Assembly (NCBI GenBank): GCA_025331445.1
Contig: JAIWNE010000082.1
Coordinates: 1-64,000 of the forward strand
Reading direction: 5' to 3'
Length of the DNA stretch: 64,000 nucleotides
Source of the DNA: Blakeslea trispora
Taxonomy: Eukaryota; Mucoromycota; Mucoromycetes; Mucorales; Choanephoraceae
Shown here piece by piece: positions 35,020-47,053 of the stretch (position 1 is its first letter; every line of letters starts with the position of its first letter). A program made the translations under genes and the position numbers. Under the pieces are notes generated by a model, which worked only from the letters and a program-made list of their open reading frames with translations, had not been told where the DNA came from and did no database searches.

Positions 35020-36254
35020 TTATATATAATATGATTTATTGGATGGTATGGCAGGAAATTGTTGTATATTATAACTATCTGTTGTATAATTTTCCATGAT
35101 CATTTCCCTAATGACACTATTAGATTTTTGAGCAAATGGATCTGTGGATGGCAGTTCGAGCCGCATGGAGTCAATTTGATTTTGTCTTGTGTCTGTGCTG
35201 ACAGGGCTTGAGTGTGCTGTCAGAGTTCCTTGACCTTGTGATCCATAGGACCTGCGTTGGCGAGCATGCGTATCCAGTGTTGTCAAGCTGGCTTGATCGA
35301 CCGAATTGCTATAAAGGGGCTTTTGTGATACATAGGAACTGCGCAGTGCTTCAAAATGGTTTAGATGACTTGGCTCTTCAGACATGGGCACTGCATGTAT
35401 TGTATTGTTGGGTAAATGAGAATGCGATGAATCTCTTGGTGAACTATCTGTTTCTAGAGTATGCATATTGGTATCTTTGTTGTTTGTAGCAAAAGTTGAG
35501 CTATACATATTGTTTAATGGTGGTCTTTGTCTAGTCTGTGTTGAATGATTGGTAGGGTCAGGAAACTGAGGAAACCCCATGAATCTCGACGATGAGTCTG
35601 ATGGAAGTGCTTGGAGAATAGAAGGTACATACTCTTTTTCTGCTTCTACCTTTGAGGCTGTATAGATAGACAAAGTGGTTTGAGGGGGTACATGGTCATC
35701 TAGCTGTGGTAAGCTTGGGTTGGCAAAGGCAAGCGGAAGTTGGTTTTTCTTTGACTTTGACTTTTTTATATATAGAAATACAGCAGCAGCAGCAATCAGA
35801 CCCATACCGATAAGAGCACCCACCACACTGCCAACAACAGTTCCTAAATCGTCGGATGAGTCTGCTTGTGTGCTTTTATTTGATGGATTGCGAGCTTTCG
35901 TATTTGAAGTGTCTTTTTGATTGCTGGTAGGTAAAGGTGGCAACCCTAGTGATGCACGGCTAAGGCACTTGGACAAGGGACAAATACCACAATCGGCCAT
36001 GATGCTCAAGACACAGACATAGTCATCGCCACAACCAGGTGAACATTTAGCTTCGCATTGAGTAGGTGGTATACAGGAACCTGTCCTGTCAGCGTTATCT
36101 ATACCCAAATTAAGAATATTAAAACCTTAATTTTCCAAATCTATATATTTTCCTTACTTGCTTCTAATGCATTGATATGAATTGAACTTCTTGGGAACAT
36201 AATGCTTGATAATTCTGATTGAAAATCTTGTTTAAAATGAGTGTATATGTTCAT
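35020..36254 (-). CDS. OPY2-like membrane anchor with Cys-rich N-terminal domain
   Basis: Exons (minus): 36254-36158 and 36098-35020; 1176 nt, 391 residues. An extracellular-type Cys-rich domain at about 41-77 has eight cysteines, several in CPPxQC, CxxxC and CGIC spacing, as in Opy2 N-terminal domains. One Gly/Ala-rich membrane helix lies near 117-143 (TVVGSVVGALIGMGLIAAAA), followed by a KKSKSKK stop-transfer. The remaining ~240 residues are a Ser/Thr/Pro/Gln-rich cytosolic tail. Yeast Opy2 recruits Ste50-Ste11 to the membrane in osmosensing and filamentation signalling. The cytosolic Ste50-binding motifs were not recognised, so the pathway role is inferred. No cleavable signal peptide is seen in the proposed first exon; an additional 5' exon is possible. 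Confidence 0.78.
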
Positions 36255-36653
36255 GTCGAGTATGAAATGAAGAATTAGAAATTAGCTCTTGAGAGTTTTA
36301 TTATGATTATTTCCAAATTGAGCCAGATGTTTAAAATGAATAAAAGGTATAAAAATAATAGTAGTGATATTATTATATAGAGTAAAAAGAGAGAGAAATG
36401 TAAGGATTAAGATTACAATGTCAAGTAATACATCACCAAAATATTCTTTTTTTTTTTTGAAAAGGGGTAAAAAGAGTAAAGAATACAAGATGAAAGAATA
36501 AAATAAAAAAAAGAAATAGAGGGTAGATTCCAGACAATGAAGAAATATATAAATATATCAATTATTAATTGATTTTTGTGTAGCGCTAACACACTTCAAA
36601 GTAGAGTAGTACAGCGATCAGATAATAATAAAAAAAAAGAAGCTTGAGGTCTA
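36255..36653. other. Intergenic between OPY2-like and SUR7-like genes
   Basis: Very AT-rich, purine and pyrimidine runs. No gene seen. Confidence 0.45.
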
Positions 36654-37538
36654 TTAAACACGTCCCATCTCATACTCATCTTCTGTTCCTCTCTTCCTTC
36701 TTTTTCCACAAGGACAAGAAGTAATACAGATGAGTATGAAGGCAATAAAGAGTGCAATGAAGGCTGCTAATGAAAGCCATATGGAACGTCCTCTTTCAGT
36801 CGAAAGGACGACTAAATTATCAATTAAGTTGCCGAATGATCCAGTCATAAGTTGCTGCACTCCACTCTGCAATAGATTATAGACAATCATCTGAGCTATA
36901 AAAGTAGCTAGACAAAACAAGAATGCAACCAATGCAAGCAAGATAATCAACACTCGATTGATACACCCAAGAGATCCATTATTTCTACGAGACAAGAAGA
37001 ACAGACAGAGAATTGCATAACACCACAAAGCAAAACAAATAACAACAGAAGGAATAAAGACTCCCTTTTGAACAGAAGAGACGGCATTTTGAATGGTAGA
37101 TGGGATTTGGTTTTGCAGCACCTGTAGTATGCCTGTTCTGTCCACACCATCACTATCTGACATATTTTTTTTAAGGTTAGCACGCTCCTCTCTCACTTTT
37201 TTTTTGTGTATCATTCAAAAAAAAAAAAGAGAGAGCTCTCCCAATTTTTGCTTACCATATCTAAATCCAAAACTAGATGGTGAACAAATCGTTTCATCCG
37301 CGTTTATTTCCTGACAGATAACAAACAAGGCTACTGTAAAGAAATTGGGAATTGTGTTTTGAAGGCCACCAAAGAAACCATCAAAGATACTGTTGGTTGC
37401 ATTCGAAGGGTAGTTCAGTATGATACGCGCAATATAGACAGATCGAAGCCCTCTAAAGTTACCCAAAAGGGTAAGCATCTGTAAAATAAAACTTGCTGTG
37501 ATTAGCAGAATAGCAATGACCTGCAGTGTTCTGAGCAT
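36654..37538 (-). CDS. SUR7/PalI-family four-helix membrane protein
   Basis: Exons (minus): 37538-37256 and 37156-36654; 786 nt, 261 residues. Four hydrophobic helices: about 5-27 (LQVIAILLITASFILQMLTL), 127-149, 162-186 and 219-242. A large external loop lies between helices 1 and 2, with NYPSNATNSIF and a conserved-looking Cys (ETICSPSSFGF). A short basic/acidic cytosolic tail ends RKRGTEDEYEMGRV. Topology and loop layout fit the SUR7/PalI family, which in yeast marks eisosomes and in ambient-pH signalling acts with PalH. Which subgroup it belongs to cannot be decided. The N-terminal ATG follows a T-rich tract. Confidence 0.75.
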
Positions 37539-39241
37539 AGGGTTAATTTCAATCAACGATAATTGTATTAATAAAAAATATAAAAAAAAAAAAAGTAAAC
37601 AAAGAAAAAAAAAAAAAGAGAGAGAGAGAAAGAGAGAAATTAAATGCAACACTTTGCTCTTTTTCCTTTATGATGCTTGCAAGATTTGTTAAAGATAGAG
37701 AAACCTATGACCGCATACCTCCTTACATCATTTTCCATCTACTTGGATAGCTTAGTGTCACAGCATTTCCTACCTCAAGTTGGTAACATTTCGCTTGGAG
37801 TCTAATCAGCCACAATTTTTTAAAAGTCAGTTTGACTTTGCCAAAAAGAAGAACTAGGTTGATAGACAACAGGTGTTGTCGTGAAAGCTCGACTCAACTA
37901 CTCTTTGATGAAAGTTGAGCCAACTACAATGTCTTTCAATAGTATAATGAATGAAAAGAAATATCGTTCAACTGATAAAGATACCATAAAAAAAAAGGGC
38001 ACTTGGCATAGAAAAAGATGTGGCAAACAGTCTCAAGCATATATATGTTTTTCTTAGGGAAAGCTTTCAATCATGAGAATTGAAAACACTAGTAACACGC
38101 TTACGCAAAAAAAAACAAAAATGGCTTTATTTGGCTGTAGAAGCCCACTGATAAACGAGGTAATCCATATAGAAAAAAAGGACTTGTTGGCCGATAAGTA
38201 CAAGATTTAAAAAAAAACATAAGAGATGATGACGCATAGAGTGTTTGCTGTCATTACCTATGATGACTTGGGGAGGGCTTATCTTGTCCTTATAAAAGGG
38301 CCACCTTGAGCAGCCATTGAACCTTGATTCAGTTGGGCTTGAGCAGGATCAAATTGTATCAGCGCTCAATCTTCTAGATAGCATATGTGGCGTCAAATAT
38401 GAAGAAAGCTCTACTAAACGTAAAAAAAAAAAGCTTTCTTTAGCTAAATGAAAGAACACGATCATTACTATATCAAGCTGTTCTTCAAACGCCACCTTTG
38501 AGCCTTACGAGTTGGTTAGGGGGAACTAAAAAGATATATGTGTATGCTTCTTGAATATTAAGGCTGGAGTCATTGGCATATGTTGAACTTTAGCCAACAG
38601 AGTCAATGAATAAACAGCATCTTTCTTCAGATCAGATTGTGTTTAGGAGTGTGTAGAACTATGTTCTAGTTAGCAACCAAAAAGGGAGTCTAGAGAGATC
38701 AACTTGTTCTCATATAACCCATCTACACGAATCAAATCGAAATTTCTCTGCTTTCTGTATAAATGACGGTATTTCTTTATACTAAACAATTTAGCACTCT
38801 ATATACGTCATTTACAAAAAAAAAACGAATACAAGCATAGATGTTCCACAAACAAAAGAGACATGTATTTGCTTTGAACAAACGATACTATTGAATGAGT
38901 TGTTACGTGTAAGAGCAGAGAATGTCCTTTTTTTTCTGGGACTTGTCGAAACCAACTAAATGATTCCTGATCGATTTTGCTTGACATTTCGAAAAAAGGG
39001 GAACAATAGATCCATGTGCTATAAGATATAAAATCAACATATCCTACTTTCAGTTGGAACAGAACGTATTTTTGATAAAAAAAAAAACTTTACAAGTTCT
39101 GACATGTAACTCTTTGGGCCATCTCCTTTTCTTTGCACGTGACCTAAACTAAAATGAACCTTTCTCTTGGCCGCGTTGATTTTTTTTTTTTATTCGCTTT
39201 CTTTTTTTTTTAAATATTATCCCTTTTTTTTTTATAGAAAG
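37539..39241. other. 1.7-kb intergenic region before MAGO
   Basis: Dominated by A/T runs and simple purine runs near 37590-37640. No gene, tRNA or repeat family recognised. An 8-bp inverted repeat (aaatgacg...cgtcattt) spans 38760-38817. The MAGO promoter side has two long T tracts (39180-39235). Confidence 0.45.
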
Positions 39242-39968
39242 ATGGCAGGCGAAGAGGAATTTTACGTTCGTTACTAGTGAGCATCTCGATCTATTGTTTG
39301 ATTACAACGCGTCTTTATTAACATTCCATGTTAGTTCGGGACACAAAGGACGATATGGTCATGAGTTTTTGGAATTTGAATTTAGATCAGATGGTCTTTG
39401 TCGATATGCCAACAATTCCAACTATCGAAACGACAGCTTGATCAAGAAAGAAAGTATGTTTCTTTAAGAAGAATACATCTATATGCTGACATCTTTCTCT
39501 ATAGTGTATGTCAGTGCTGCTGTGATTGATGAGTTGAAGAGAATTATTGAAGACAGTGAAATCATGAAGTAAAGAGAGAACCATGAGAATATAAAACTAT
39601 GCTGAACCTTTTTCATATTAGAGAAGATGACAGTCAATGGCCCTTGAAGAATGTGGTTGGAAGTCAAGAAATTGAAGTGCGTCTTGGAAATGAGCATATA
39701 TCATTTGAAGTAAGGGATCTGAATGAAATCCGAAATGAATTGTTTTTTTTATTGAACATCCAACTAGACTTCCAAGTTGAGTTCGCTCGTAGAAGTTCAA
39801 GACAGTAAAGATCCCGAGGGTTTGCGTGCATTTTATTATCTTGTTCAAGATTTAAAGGCTTTTGTCTTTTCATTGATCTCATTGCATTTCAAGGTAAATT
39901 TGTTAAAAGCAATCAATAGGGGAGATAAAACTAACACATGAGTTTTATAGATTAAGCCTATCAATTAG
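39242..39968 (+). CDS. MAGO: Mago nashi, exon junction complex core
   Basis: Forms a heterodimer with Y14 and clamps eIF4A3 on spliced mRNA. Exons: 39242-39276, 39335-39453, 39505-39568, 39622-39709, 39768-39893, 39951-39968; 450 nt, 149 residues, the family's usual size. Nearly every conserved block is present: [92 protein letters not shown] and the C-terminal SLHFKIKPIN. Presence of the protein fits the intron-rich gene structures in the window. Confidence 0.97.
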
Positions 39969-40108
39969 ATTGAAATAAAATTGTCTTTTTTTTTAAAAAA
40001 AAAAAAGTTTTATATATGTGGGGGGGGTCTTGAAAGAAAGAGAGAGAGAGAGAGGAAATATGTACAGCAAAAAAAAAAAGTAAGAATTTTGTATCTATGA
40101 CAACCATG

Positions 40109-41163
40109 TTAATTCTCGGGGTTAATAAGTGAAGCGATGGCATTAGATCTAGTAGGTTCTAGTTTATCTTGTCCGAATTCTCCAGTCGCATCTTCCTCAT
40201 CTTCCTCCTCGTCTTCTTCTTCTTCTTCTTCATCTTGAAGCATATCAATTTCCTCTTCTTCAGACTCATCTAGTCCTTCTTCATCTTCATCATCTTGTTT
40301 TGTTGATTTATTGGCTTCAACAGCAGCAGCACCTTCTAGTCCACCACCAGCAGCTGTATAGCTTTTCATTGCGCTTTCGTATTCCTCTTGCTCTTTCTTG
40401 TAGATATCATAATACTTTTGTTTCTCTTCCTTTGTGAGTGATTTCCATTTCTGACCCAACAGTCGAGTCACTTCACCCAAGCTTTCGTTGGGCACTTCAT
40501 CTTTGATGTTGTCACGTTCCATACGACAATAGAGGAAAAAGACATTGCCTGGTCCTTTGGGAGCATTAGGGTCTCTTTTCTTTCTAGGGGCTGTAGCTAC
40601 ATTTCTCTTTGCACCACTATTCTTTACATCAGACTGATAGAGAATCATAAGTATTTATTGTCTATTCTTTTTTTTTTAGTTTTCTACTTACCAAGACAGA
40701 TTCAGACACAGACATTTCAGAATCACTTTCAACACCTCCACTTAAACCAAACAAGCCATTTGATTTCTTTGAGCGAGATGAACGTATTTGTCTGAGTTCA
40801 TCTATTTCTTCCAACAAGACACTATAGGGAGAAATGAGGCCATATTCTGTCATTAGTAATACAATGACTTACATGCGTTCAATACGAAGTCGTTTAATGT
40901 GGTGACGTGCTTTAACGAGACGTGTGCCCAGTTGTTCATTTTCCTATTTCAGAAAGAAATATTTAACCAAAAAATTGATTTTTTTTTCTGGTTTTTTTTT
41001 TCTTACTATTTCAATTTCTCGAAGACGTTTCTTGTAATCTTGTAATTTCTTGTCACCTTTTTTATTTTATTTATTTAGCTTGAGTTAGAAGGAATAAGCT
41101 ATGGATCGAAAATTGCCTTTTTTTTTGGGAGGGAAATTTACCTTTTTCTTCTTGAAAACTCAT
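40109..41163 (-). CDS. HMG-box protein, NHP10-like INO80 subunit
   Basis: Exons (minus): 41163-41142, 41056-41007, 40943-40873, 40821-40692, 40621-40109; 786 nt, 261 residues. The N-terminal coiled coil (YKKRLREIEIENEQLGTRL, then HHIKRLRIERM and VLLEEIDEL, about 10-65) is like the one that distinguishes NHP10-type proteins from simple HMGB factors. The HMG box spans about 108-178 (RDPNAPKGPGNVFFLYC, ESLGEVTRLLGQKWKSL, EKQKYYDIYKKEQEEYE). An acidic C-terminal tail of Glu/Asp runs follows. Yeast Nhp10 binds DNA as part of the INO80 chromatin remodeller. Assignment rests on the coiled coil plus box order; other HMG factors are possible. Confidence 0.85.
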
Positions 41164-41360
41164 TTTATTATGATCTCAACTCGGAAGATTTGAAGAAAAA
41201 AAAAAAAAAAAGAAAGAAAGAGAGAAAATAAAATAAAATAAAAAATAAAAAAAAAATATTTAAACAAACGCTTTAGTGTCAAACAAGAAAAAAAAATAAA
41301 ATAAAAAATAGAGTGAAAAGGATGGGGGGGGGGGAGATATCAAACACATAAAAAAATTTA

Positions 41361-42314
41361 TTATTTCAACTCTTCTTTAACCAAACTGTTGACGTACATA
41401 AATCTCGAAAAAGTGACATACAACCATCGGAACCAGACCAATTGGCTCTCATGTTGACGCATTGCCTTATGTGTCAGCAAATAGGCTAATGGGGGAGACA
41501 GAAGCTGAAGTCTGTTTGGCTTGTTGGGTATCAATAAATCAACAAATCCAATATATTTACGAACTAATGAGACTGATTCAAGGCGATACAATGTCACATT
41601 AGGCTGTTGTTGCACAAAGTGTCTAATATTTCTTTATAAGTTATATATACACTTTAGGGCTGATGTGAACTTACTTGGCTCCATGATATAATGCAATATG
41701 ATTAGGATGGCCAGAAACACCATGATCATCAAATGTAATAATCTAACTACATGAGTGTAAAATTTTGGCTTTGTTTACATCTCTGTTCTTACCGTGTTGA
41801 TTTTCTGCTTGGTAACATAATCTTTTAAAATATGGGCAATCAATGATTTATCCCATGTATGATGCATACCATCTTGTAAATCACTAAAAATAAATAATAA
41901 GTCATGTACTCTATTTCTTCAAGAAGATATTTACGAATGATCGATGGATTGAACATGGTTGGCTGAAATACCAAACACTTGACAACTCTTGATCAACTCT
42001 CTTTTACGCTGATGGCCTAATCCTTCTGCATTTCCTTTTTTTTTTTTTTGAAAGCTGTTGATATAAAACTTTTTTTTTGTGTCTTTAAATCAACATTTAC
42101 CTGTCGAGAGACACAAGACATGTAGACGTGTCTTTGTTAACGTCTTGAGTGATGTCAAAGTAGGTCCGAAAAACATACACTCATCGTCAGGATGAGCAGT
42201 CAATATGAGAATGTTGTTCTTGAAAGGCAAGACCTTTTCAAACTGAGCTAGACTGAAATAAGCATACACAAATAACGAGACAATCACCACTAGACTGAAA
42301 ACAACAGTAAGCAT
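41361..42314 (-). CDS. GPI12: GlcNAc-PI de-N-acetylase (PIG-L / GPI12)
   Basis: ER enzyme that removes the acetyl group from GlcNAc-phosphatidylinositol in the second step of GPI-anchor synthesis. Exons (minus): 42314-42101, 42034-41935, 41883-41793, 41742-41675, 41622-41361; 735 nt, 244 residues. One N-terminal membrane helix (about 1-24). Zinc-site motif HPDDE at 41-45, LCLSTGNAEGLGHQRKREL rebuilt over the first splice, IDHSDLQDGM, and the second metal-site block FDDHGVSGHPNH (about 139-150). All match the family. Same strand and 90 bp downstream of RPC4. Confidence 0.95.
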
Positions 42315-42406
42315 CGTAGTCTACTTTAAAAGTAAAAAGAAACAAAAAAAAATCCCCCAAATAAACTCTCATCTAATTTAAAAGTCAGATTCTATTGTTT
42401 TATTGT

Positions 42407-43923
42407 TTAGGCTTGATTCTCTGCTTCTTCTGTGCTCAAGAGATCATCCATATTAGGAATGCATACAAATTTCTGTACAATATGCCCCAATTCAATTGCC
42501 TTCTTTGTCTCTTCACTTTCATGATCCACCACCATCACATTCTCGAGAAAGGTAGCTTGTAGACCTTGATTGATATCCAACAACACATTACCAAGTCGCA
42601 TCTTCATCTTGCCTGATTTATAGACCACAAGCTTGCCTACTTGACCACTAGGCATATCCTCTAAACTCATACCAGACATAGCATCTTCTAGTGATGACTT
42701 CTTTGCTGCCAAAGGTAACTCGGCTGCCTCTACACCTTCTTCCTTCTTTTCTATTGTGTCATCCTCTGTTTCCTTTTTGATGTTTTCGAATTGAGGTACA
42801 ATCATTGGCAGTTGAAAGAACAACAACTCTTCTTCTGCTACACATACAAGACGTTCCTTTTCATCAAGAGCAAAGATATCTTGTGCAGGTGCATCACTGC
42901 TCATCTGAATCTTGGGCAACGTGTTTATATCCTCTTCTTCTTCCTCTTCTTTTTCTTCTTTTTCTTCTTTTTCTTCTTTTTCTTCTGGTTTATTCTCTGG
43001 TGTATCCATATCCATATCCTCTGTCTTTACTTTATCTATCGCCATACCATGATCCTCTTCAACTGGCTTGGTCTTTTTGGATTTAACTCTCATCCAGGAC
43101 ACTTGATGGAGTTTTTGTTCTAGTGTGACTGGATCAATATCACTATCTTGTGCTGAAATATGTCTAAATGTCACAGGTGTGTCCTTGCCGATACTAGCAG
43201 TAAACATGTCCACCATATCTGAGTTTTCAGACTCGCCTTCTGTTCGACTAGGTACATCACCACCATAAGAGGCAAATCCTCCACCTCCATAACCACCTGG
43301 ACGATTACGTGAAATAGCCGAGGGACCTAGTGAGAAGATACCAGAAGCAGTGGAGGTATCGACCATGATAAGACCTCTTCCTCTACCACGACCACGACCA
43401 GCACCTCCTCGGCCTCCTCTACCACCACGTTCACTTCTCTGAGGTTTATTTAAAGCTTCATCAATGGCTGAAGAAGATCTGTAAAGACAAAAAGAGATTA
43501 GGGTATTTGATGAGAGGAAACATTTCTATCACTCACACTTCTTTTTTGTTTCTTTTCAAAGGAACAGTGGGTTTGAATTTCATCTAACGAAAAAAAGATG
43601 AATGATGGTTTCAACAGTAACAAGAACATCATTTTTACCTTTGCTGAAGTACCTCGAGTCTTTTGACCATCATTGATACTCGGTAAACGTCCAGAATTGA
43701 TGTTTTCAGGACGAATGGTGCCAATATTGGCTGGCATGGCGGATGGCTCGGATGTTGTTTCGTTAGCGCCTAAAGATTCACTTCCTTCTGTCGAGGCAGC
43801 AGCAGCAGCGGCTTCACGCTTAATAGCAGCAGCAGTTTTGCCACCTCTTTTGACAGGAGCAAATCTTCTTGTTTGTTTCTTGACACCGGGTGTGATGGGT
43901 GCTCCGTCAGTAGGTTCAGACAT
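42407..43923 (-). CDS. RPC53: RNA polymerase III subunit RPC4 (RPC53)
   Basis: Pol III subunit that with RPC5 forms the TFIIF-like module used in termination and reinitiation. Exons (minus): 43923-43639, 43583-43537, 43478-42407; 1404 nt, 467 residues. Basic Ala-rich N-terminus (RFAPVKRGGKTAAAIKREA), MKFKPTVPLKRNKKE, then a Gly/Arg patch (GGRGGRGGAGRGRGRGRG). The C-terminal family domain includes LFFQLPMIVPQF, GQVGKLVVYKSGKMKMRLG, the NQGLQATFLENVMVVD block and HIVQKFVCIPNMDDLL. A charged EEK repeat sits in the linker. The order and the C-terminal dimerisation domain are typical of RPC4. Confidence 0.95.
42936..42990 (-). repeat. GAA-rich repeat encoding EEK units in RPC4
   Basis: A 12-bp unit (ttcttctttttc on the plus strand) repeats about four times and merges into a Glu run. 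It lies in the flexible linker, in frame. Confidence 0.8.
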
Positions 43924-45828
43924 GACTATTTAAGAAAGAAAGAAAAATGATCAAAAAAAAAAGAAGAGATTTTTCCCTCAAGTGCATATATTTTTTAAAC
44001 AGTCACTTTATTTTAAGCTAATTTGGCTTGTTGTGAACGATCCACTTTTCTAATGTATGATGGATACCCCCCCCCCTCCTTTTTAAGTATCTATCTGAAC
44101 TTTTTTTCATCTTGTTCTTGTCATTATGGTTCAACTCCCCCCTTTTTTTTTTGTTTGCTTTTGAGTTGACTTGAGTTTACATCATGAGCAGGCTGAATGA
44201 GGTCCCAAATTCCAATTATCTAAAACAATCTCGCAGGTGGCTCTTTCTTTTTTTTTTTGTGCAGCCTATTCAAATGGCTCACCTCTTTCTTTTAAACTCG
44301 AGTAGGTCAGGTCGTGAAGATAGTGTTGACAAGCCCTTGTTTGCCTTGAGTTCACACTGCATAGCATACGATACCTCGTGTTGAGCCCTGATGAGCATTT
44401 CGGCTTGATCAACCTCTCTCTCTCTCTCTCTCTCTCACAACAAAAAGCTGACCTCTCAACAAGAAGCTCAATAACCCTGTCAATAGATTGTATGGGGTCA
44501 GACCAAGAAAGCGATACCAGATCTCTCTCTCTCTCAACAAACTATAAAGTAAAGATATCTAGCCTTTGTCTATGGTCAGGAGAGCAAACGGTTTTTGAGT
44601 GTCAGTTGGACAGACAGAAAGTATTATGCAACTGGATTCAGACTTGCTATATCGTGTTTCTATCTTCTTTAACATATGGCTTGAATAAAGAGTGACTATA
44701 TCCGTTTTCTTTTTTTTTTGTTTGTTTATTTGCCCTCCCCCCAAACAGCCCTTATTTTTGCTGTCTATTCAAAAAGGCCCATTTTTTTTTCTTCTTCTAG
44801 AGTACCCTAGTCCAGTCATAAACAAAACCATTTTAGTCCTATGTAAGCCATCTGATTGGAATGCAAGCCAACACCCTAAAGGAAAGAAAAACGAGGTTTT
44901 CTCTCTCTCTTTTTTTTTTTTCCTTTTTTCTTTCGTTTTTATCTGATAAATGATACACACGATTATTAAAAAAAAAAGGAGGGGATGTACGTGTCACCCC
45001 TTTCTCTCTTTCTTTTTCACTCCCATTCTTTACAATAAACACCTTCCAAGCAAATACAAAAGAGAAGAACTTGAGGCTTCAGTTAACAAAAAGTATGTTG
45101 GAAACATGTAATCTGTGTTACAAAGAAAGAATTTTTCAAATTTAAATACAACCAATGAAACGTCTTTTTTTTTATTCTCCTAATTGCGTAGGCCAGGAGG
45201 GGGAGCAAAACGCTTGCTTCTTTTTTTTTTTTTTTCTTTCTTTTTTTGCCTTGATCAAATTTTCTTCCCCCATGTCTTTTTTTTTCTTTTCTATAGGCAT
45301 AACTTGAGGCTTATTCTATTGAAAAGAAAAAGAGAGAAGCGTATCTAGATAGATAGAATGGGTGAAAAAAAAAATAACGAGACAAGGGTAAAAAAAAAAA
45401 AAAACGACTAAAAAAGAAAAAAAAAGATCAATTATTGGTTCACATACAACAGTCACGACGGACATTGAACAAAAAGTTATAAAAGGGAGTCGTAATCTGA
45501 ACAAAACTGCGAAAAAAAATTTATTTTTTTACTCTTTAATCCGCTTTTCCACACTTTTTTTTTTGGATTCTATCAACTTCTTCAAGCTCTTCAAGGTTTA
45601 TCACTCTTTATTTGACAACTTTTTCACACTGCAAGAAAGAAGCTGAACAAAAGAGACTCTATAAAAAAAAAGAAGAAGGATATAAAACACATCAATAGAA
45701 CACACACACACACACAGTTGATTGTAATAAAAAAAAAAAAGAAAAAAAAAGAGCAAAACAAAGGGTTTAATTACAACATTTATAACAAAATCTTTTTTTT
45801 TTTGGATTATATTCCAGTATAAATAAGA
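43924..45828. other. 1.9-kb divergent region, RPC4 / TBP
   Basis: No gene supported. Holds a perfect CT microsatellite at 44419-44440, a second at 44521-44535, many homopolymer runs of 10-16 A or T, and an ACAC run at 45701-45716. Short frames at 44184-44384 and 44378-44695 have no domain and overlap the microsatellites. Confidence 0.45.
44419..44440. repeat. (CT)n microsatellite
   Basis: About eleven uninterrupted CT dinucleotides in the RPC4-TBP intergenic region. Confidence 0.9.
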
Positions 45829-46693
45829 ATGTCTGGTTTTAATATTGCTACACCTTCCATGACTACGCCTGCTATGCAGACACCATCGATTCCTACCCCA
45901 CTTCATAATTCAACTCCATTTGCGCTTCCTACTACGCCAGCACCCAACGATGCACCTACTCCCAGTAGAGAAGCTAATCCTCATGCTGTGGCTGGCATCA
46001 CACCTACTTTACAGTAAGTGACTTGAGGACACATAAAGCGGGTAGGAAGTATTAAATGAATTTCTATAGAAATATTGTTGCCACTGTGAATTTGGATTGT
46101 CGTTTAGATCTCAAAACAATCGCTCTTCATGCTCGTAATGCAGAGTACAATCCAAAGGTAATCTTTATAGAAAGAGAGGGTTGCAATATATTAAATAGAC
46201 GGCCCATTAGCGTTTCGCAGCTGTCATCATGCGTATTCGTGACCCAAAGACAACTGCCTTGATCTTTGCTTCTGGCAAGATGGTCGTGACAGGTGCCAAA
46301 TCAGAAGATGATTCAAAATTGGCTGCTCGTAAATATGCTCGTATTATCCAGAAGTTGGGTTTCCAGGCGAAATTTACCGATTTCAAAATTCAGAATATTG
46401 TGGGCTCTTGTGATGTCAAATTCCCTATTCGTCTTGAAGGTCTGGCCTACTCTCACGGTCACTTTAGTTCTGTAAGTATTGCTGGCTCATTGTTGAATAC
46501 GTGTTTTCTTACATATTGTTAGTATGAACCTGAATTGTTCCCTGGTCTCATCTATCGTATGGTCAAGCCAAAGATTGTCTTGTTGATCTTTGTGTCTGGT
46601 AAGATTGTGCTGACAGGTGCCAAAGTTCGTGAAGAAATCTATCAAGCCTTTCAAGCTATATATCCTGTGCTTACTGAATTCCGTAAGCCTTAA
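45829..46693 (+). CDS. SPT15: TATA-box binding protein (TBP)
   Basis: General factor for all three RNA polymerases; binds and bends the TATA element. Exons: 45829-46013, 46070-46157, 46211-46471, 46523-46693; 705 nt, 234 residues. A Thr/Pro-rich N-terminal ~60 residues precede the two-fold repeated saddle: [59 protein letters not shown], then [40 protein letters not shown] and [20 protein letters not shown]. All intercalating Phe regions are present. Sequence is nearly invariant among eukaryotes, so identity is certain. Confidence 0.98.
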
Positions 46694-47053
46694 AGAAAGA
46701 GAAAAAACACAACTTTTTTCTTTTCTTTTCACTCCACTTTGTTTGCTTGGCTGAGATTCAATCTTAAACGTACACGTAATTATGAAAAAAAAAAAAATCC
46801 TCATCATTTTAACCAATTTCATTCATAACAAAAACCAAAAAAAAAAAAGAAAAAAAGAAACACCTTGTATAATCTCATTCCTTCTTTTTTTTTTTTTAAT
46901 ATTCTTCATGTACAAATTTCACCTTTATTTTTTTTTTTTATTCAAAAACTTGTCAAATAAAACACAAAAAAAAAAAAAATAACACAATGGATTTCCATTA
47001 TTTCTTGTGTTTCTATGGAAACGTGTGATCAGTTTGTTTAAAAAAAGAGCAAG
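46694..47053. other. TBP 3' region / SLC35F promoter
   Basis: Runs of A and T, an AATAAA near 46957, no gene. Confidence 0.45.
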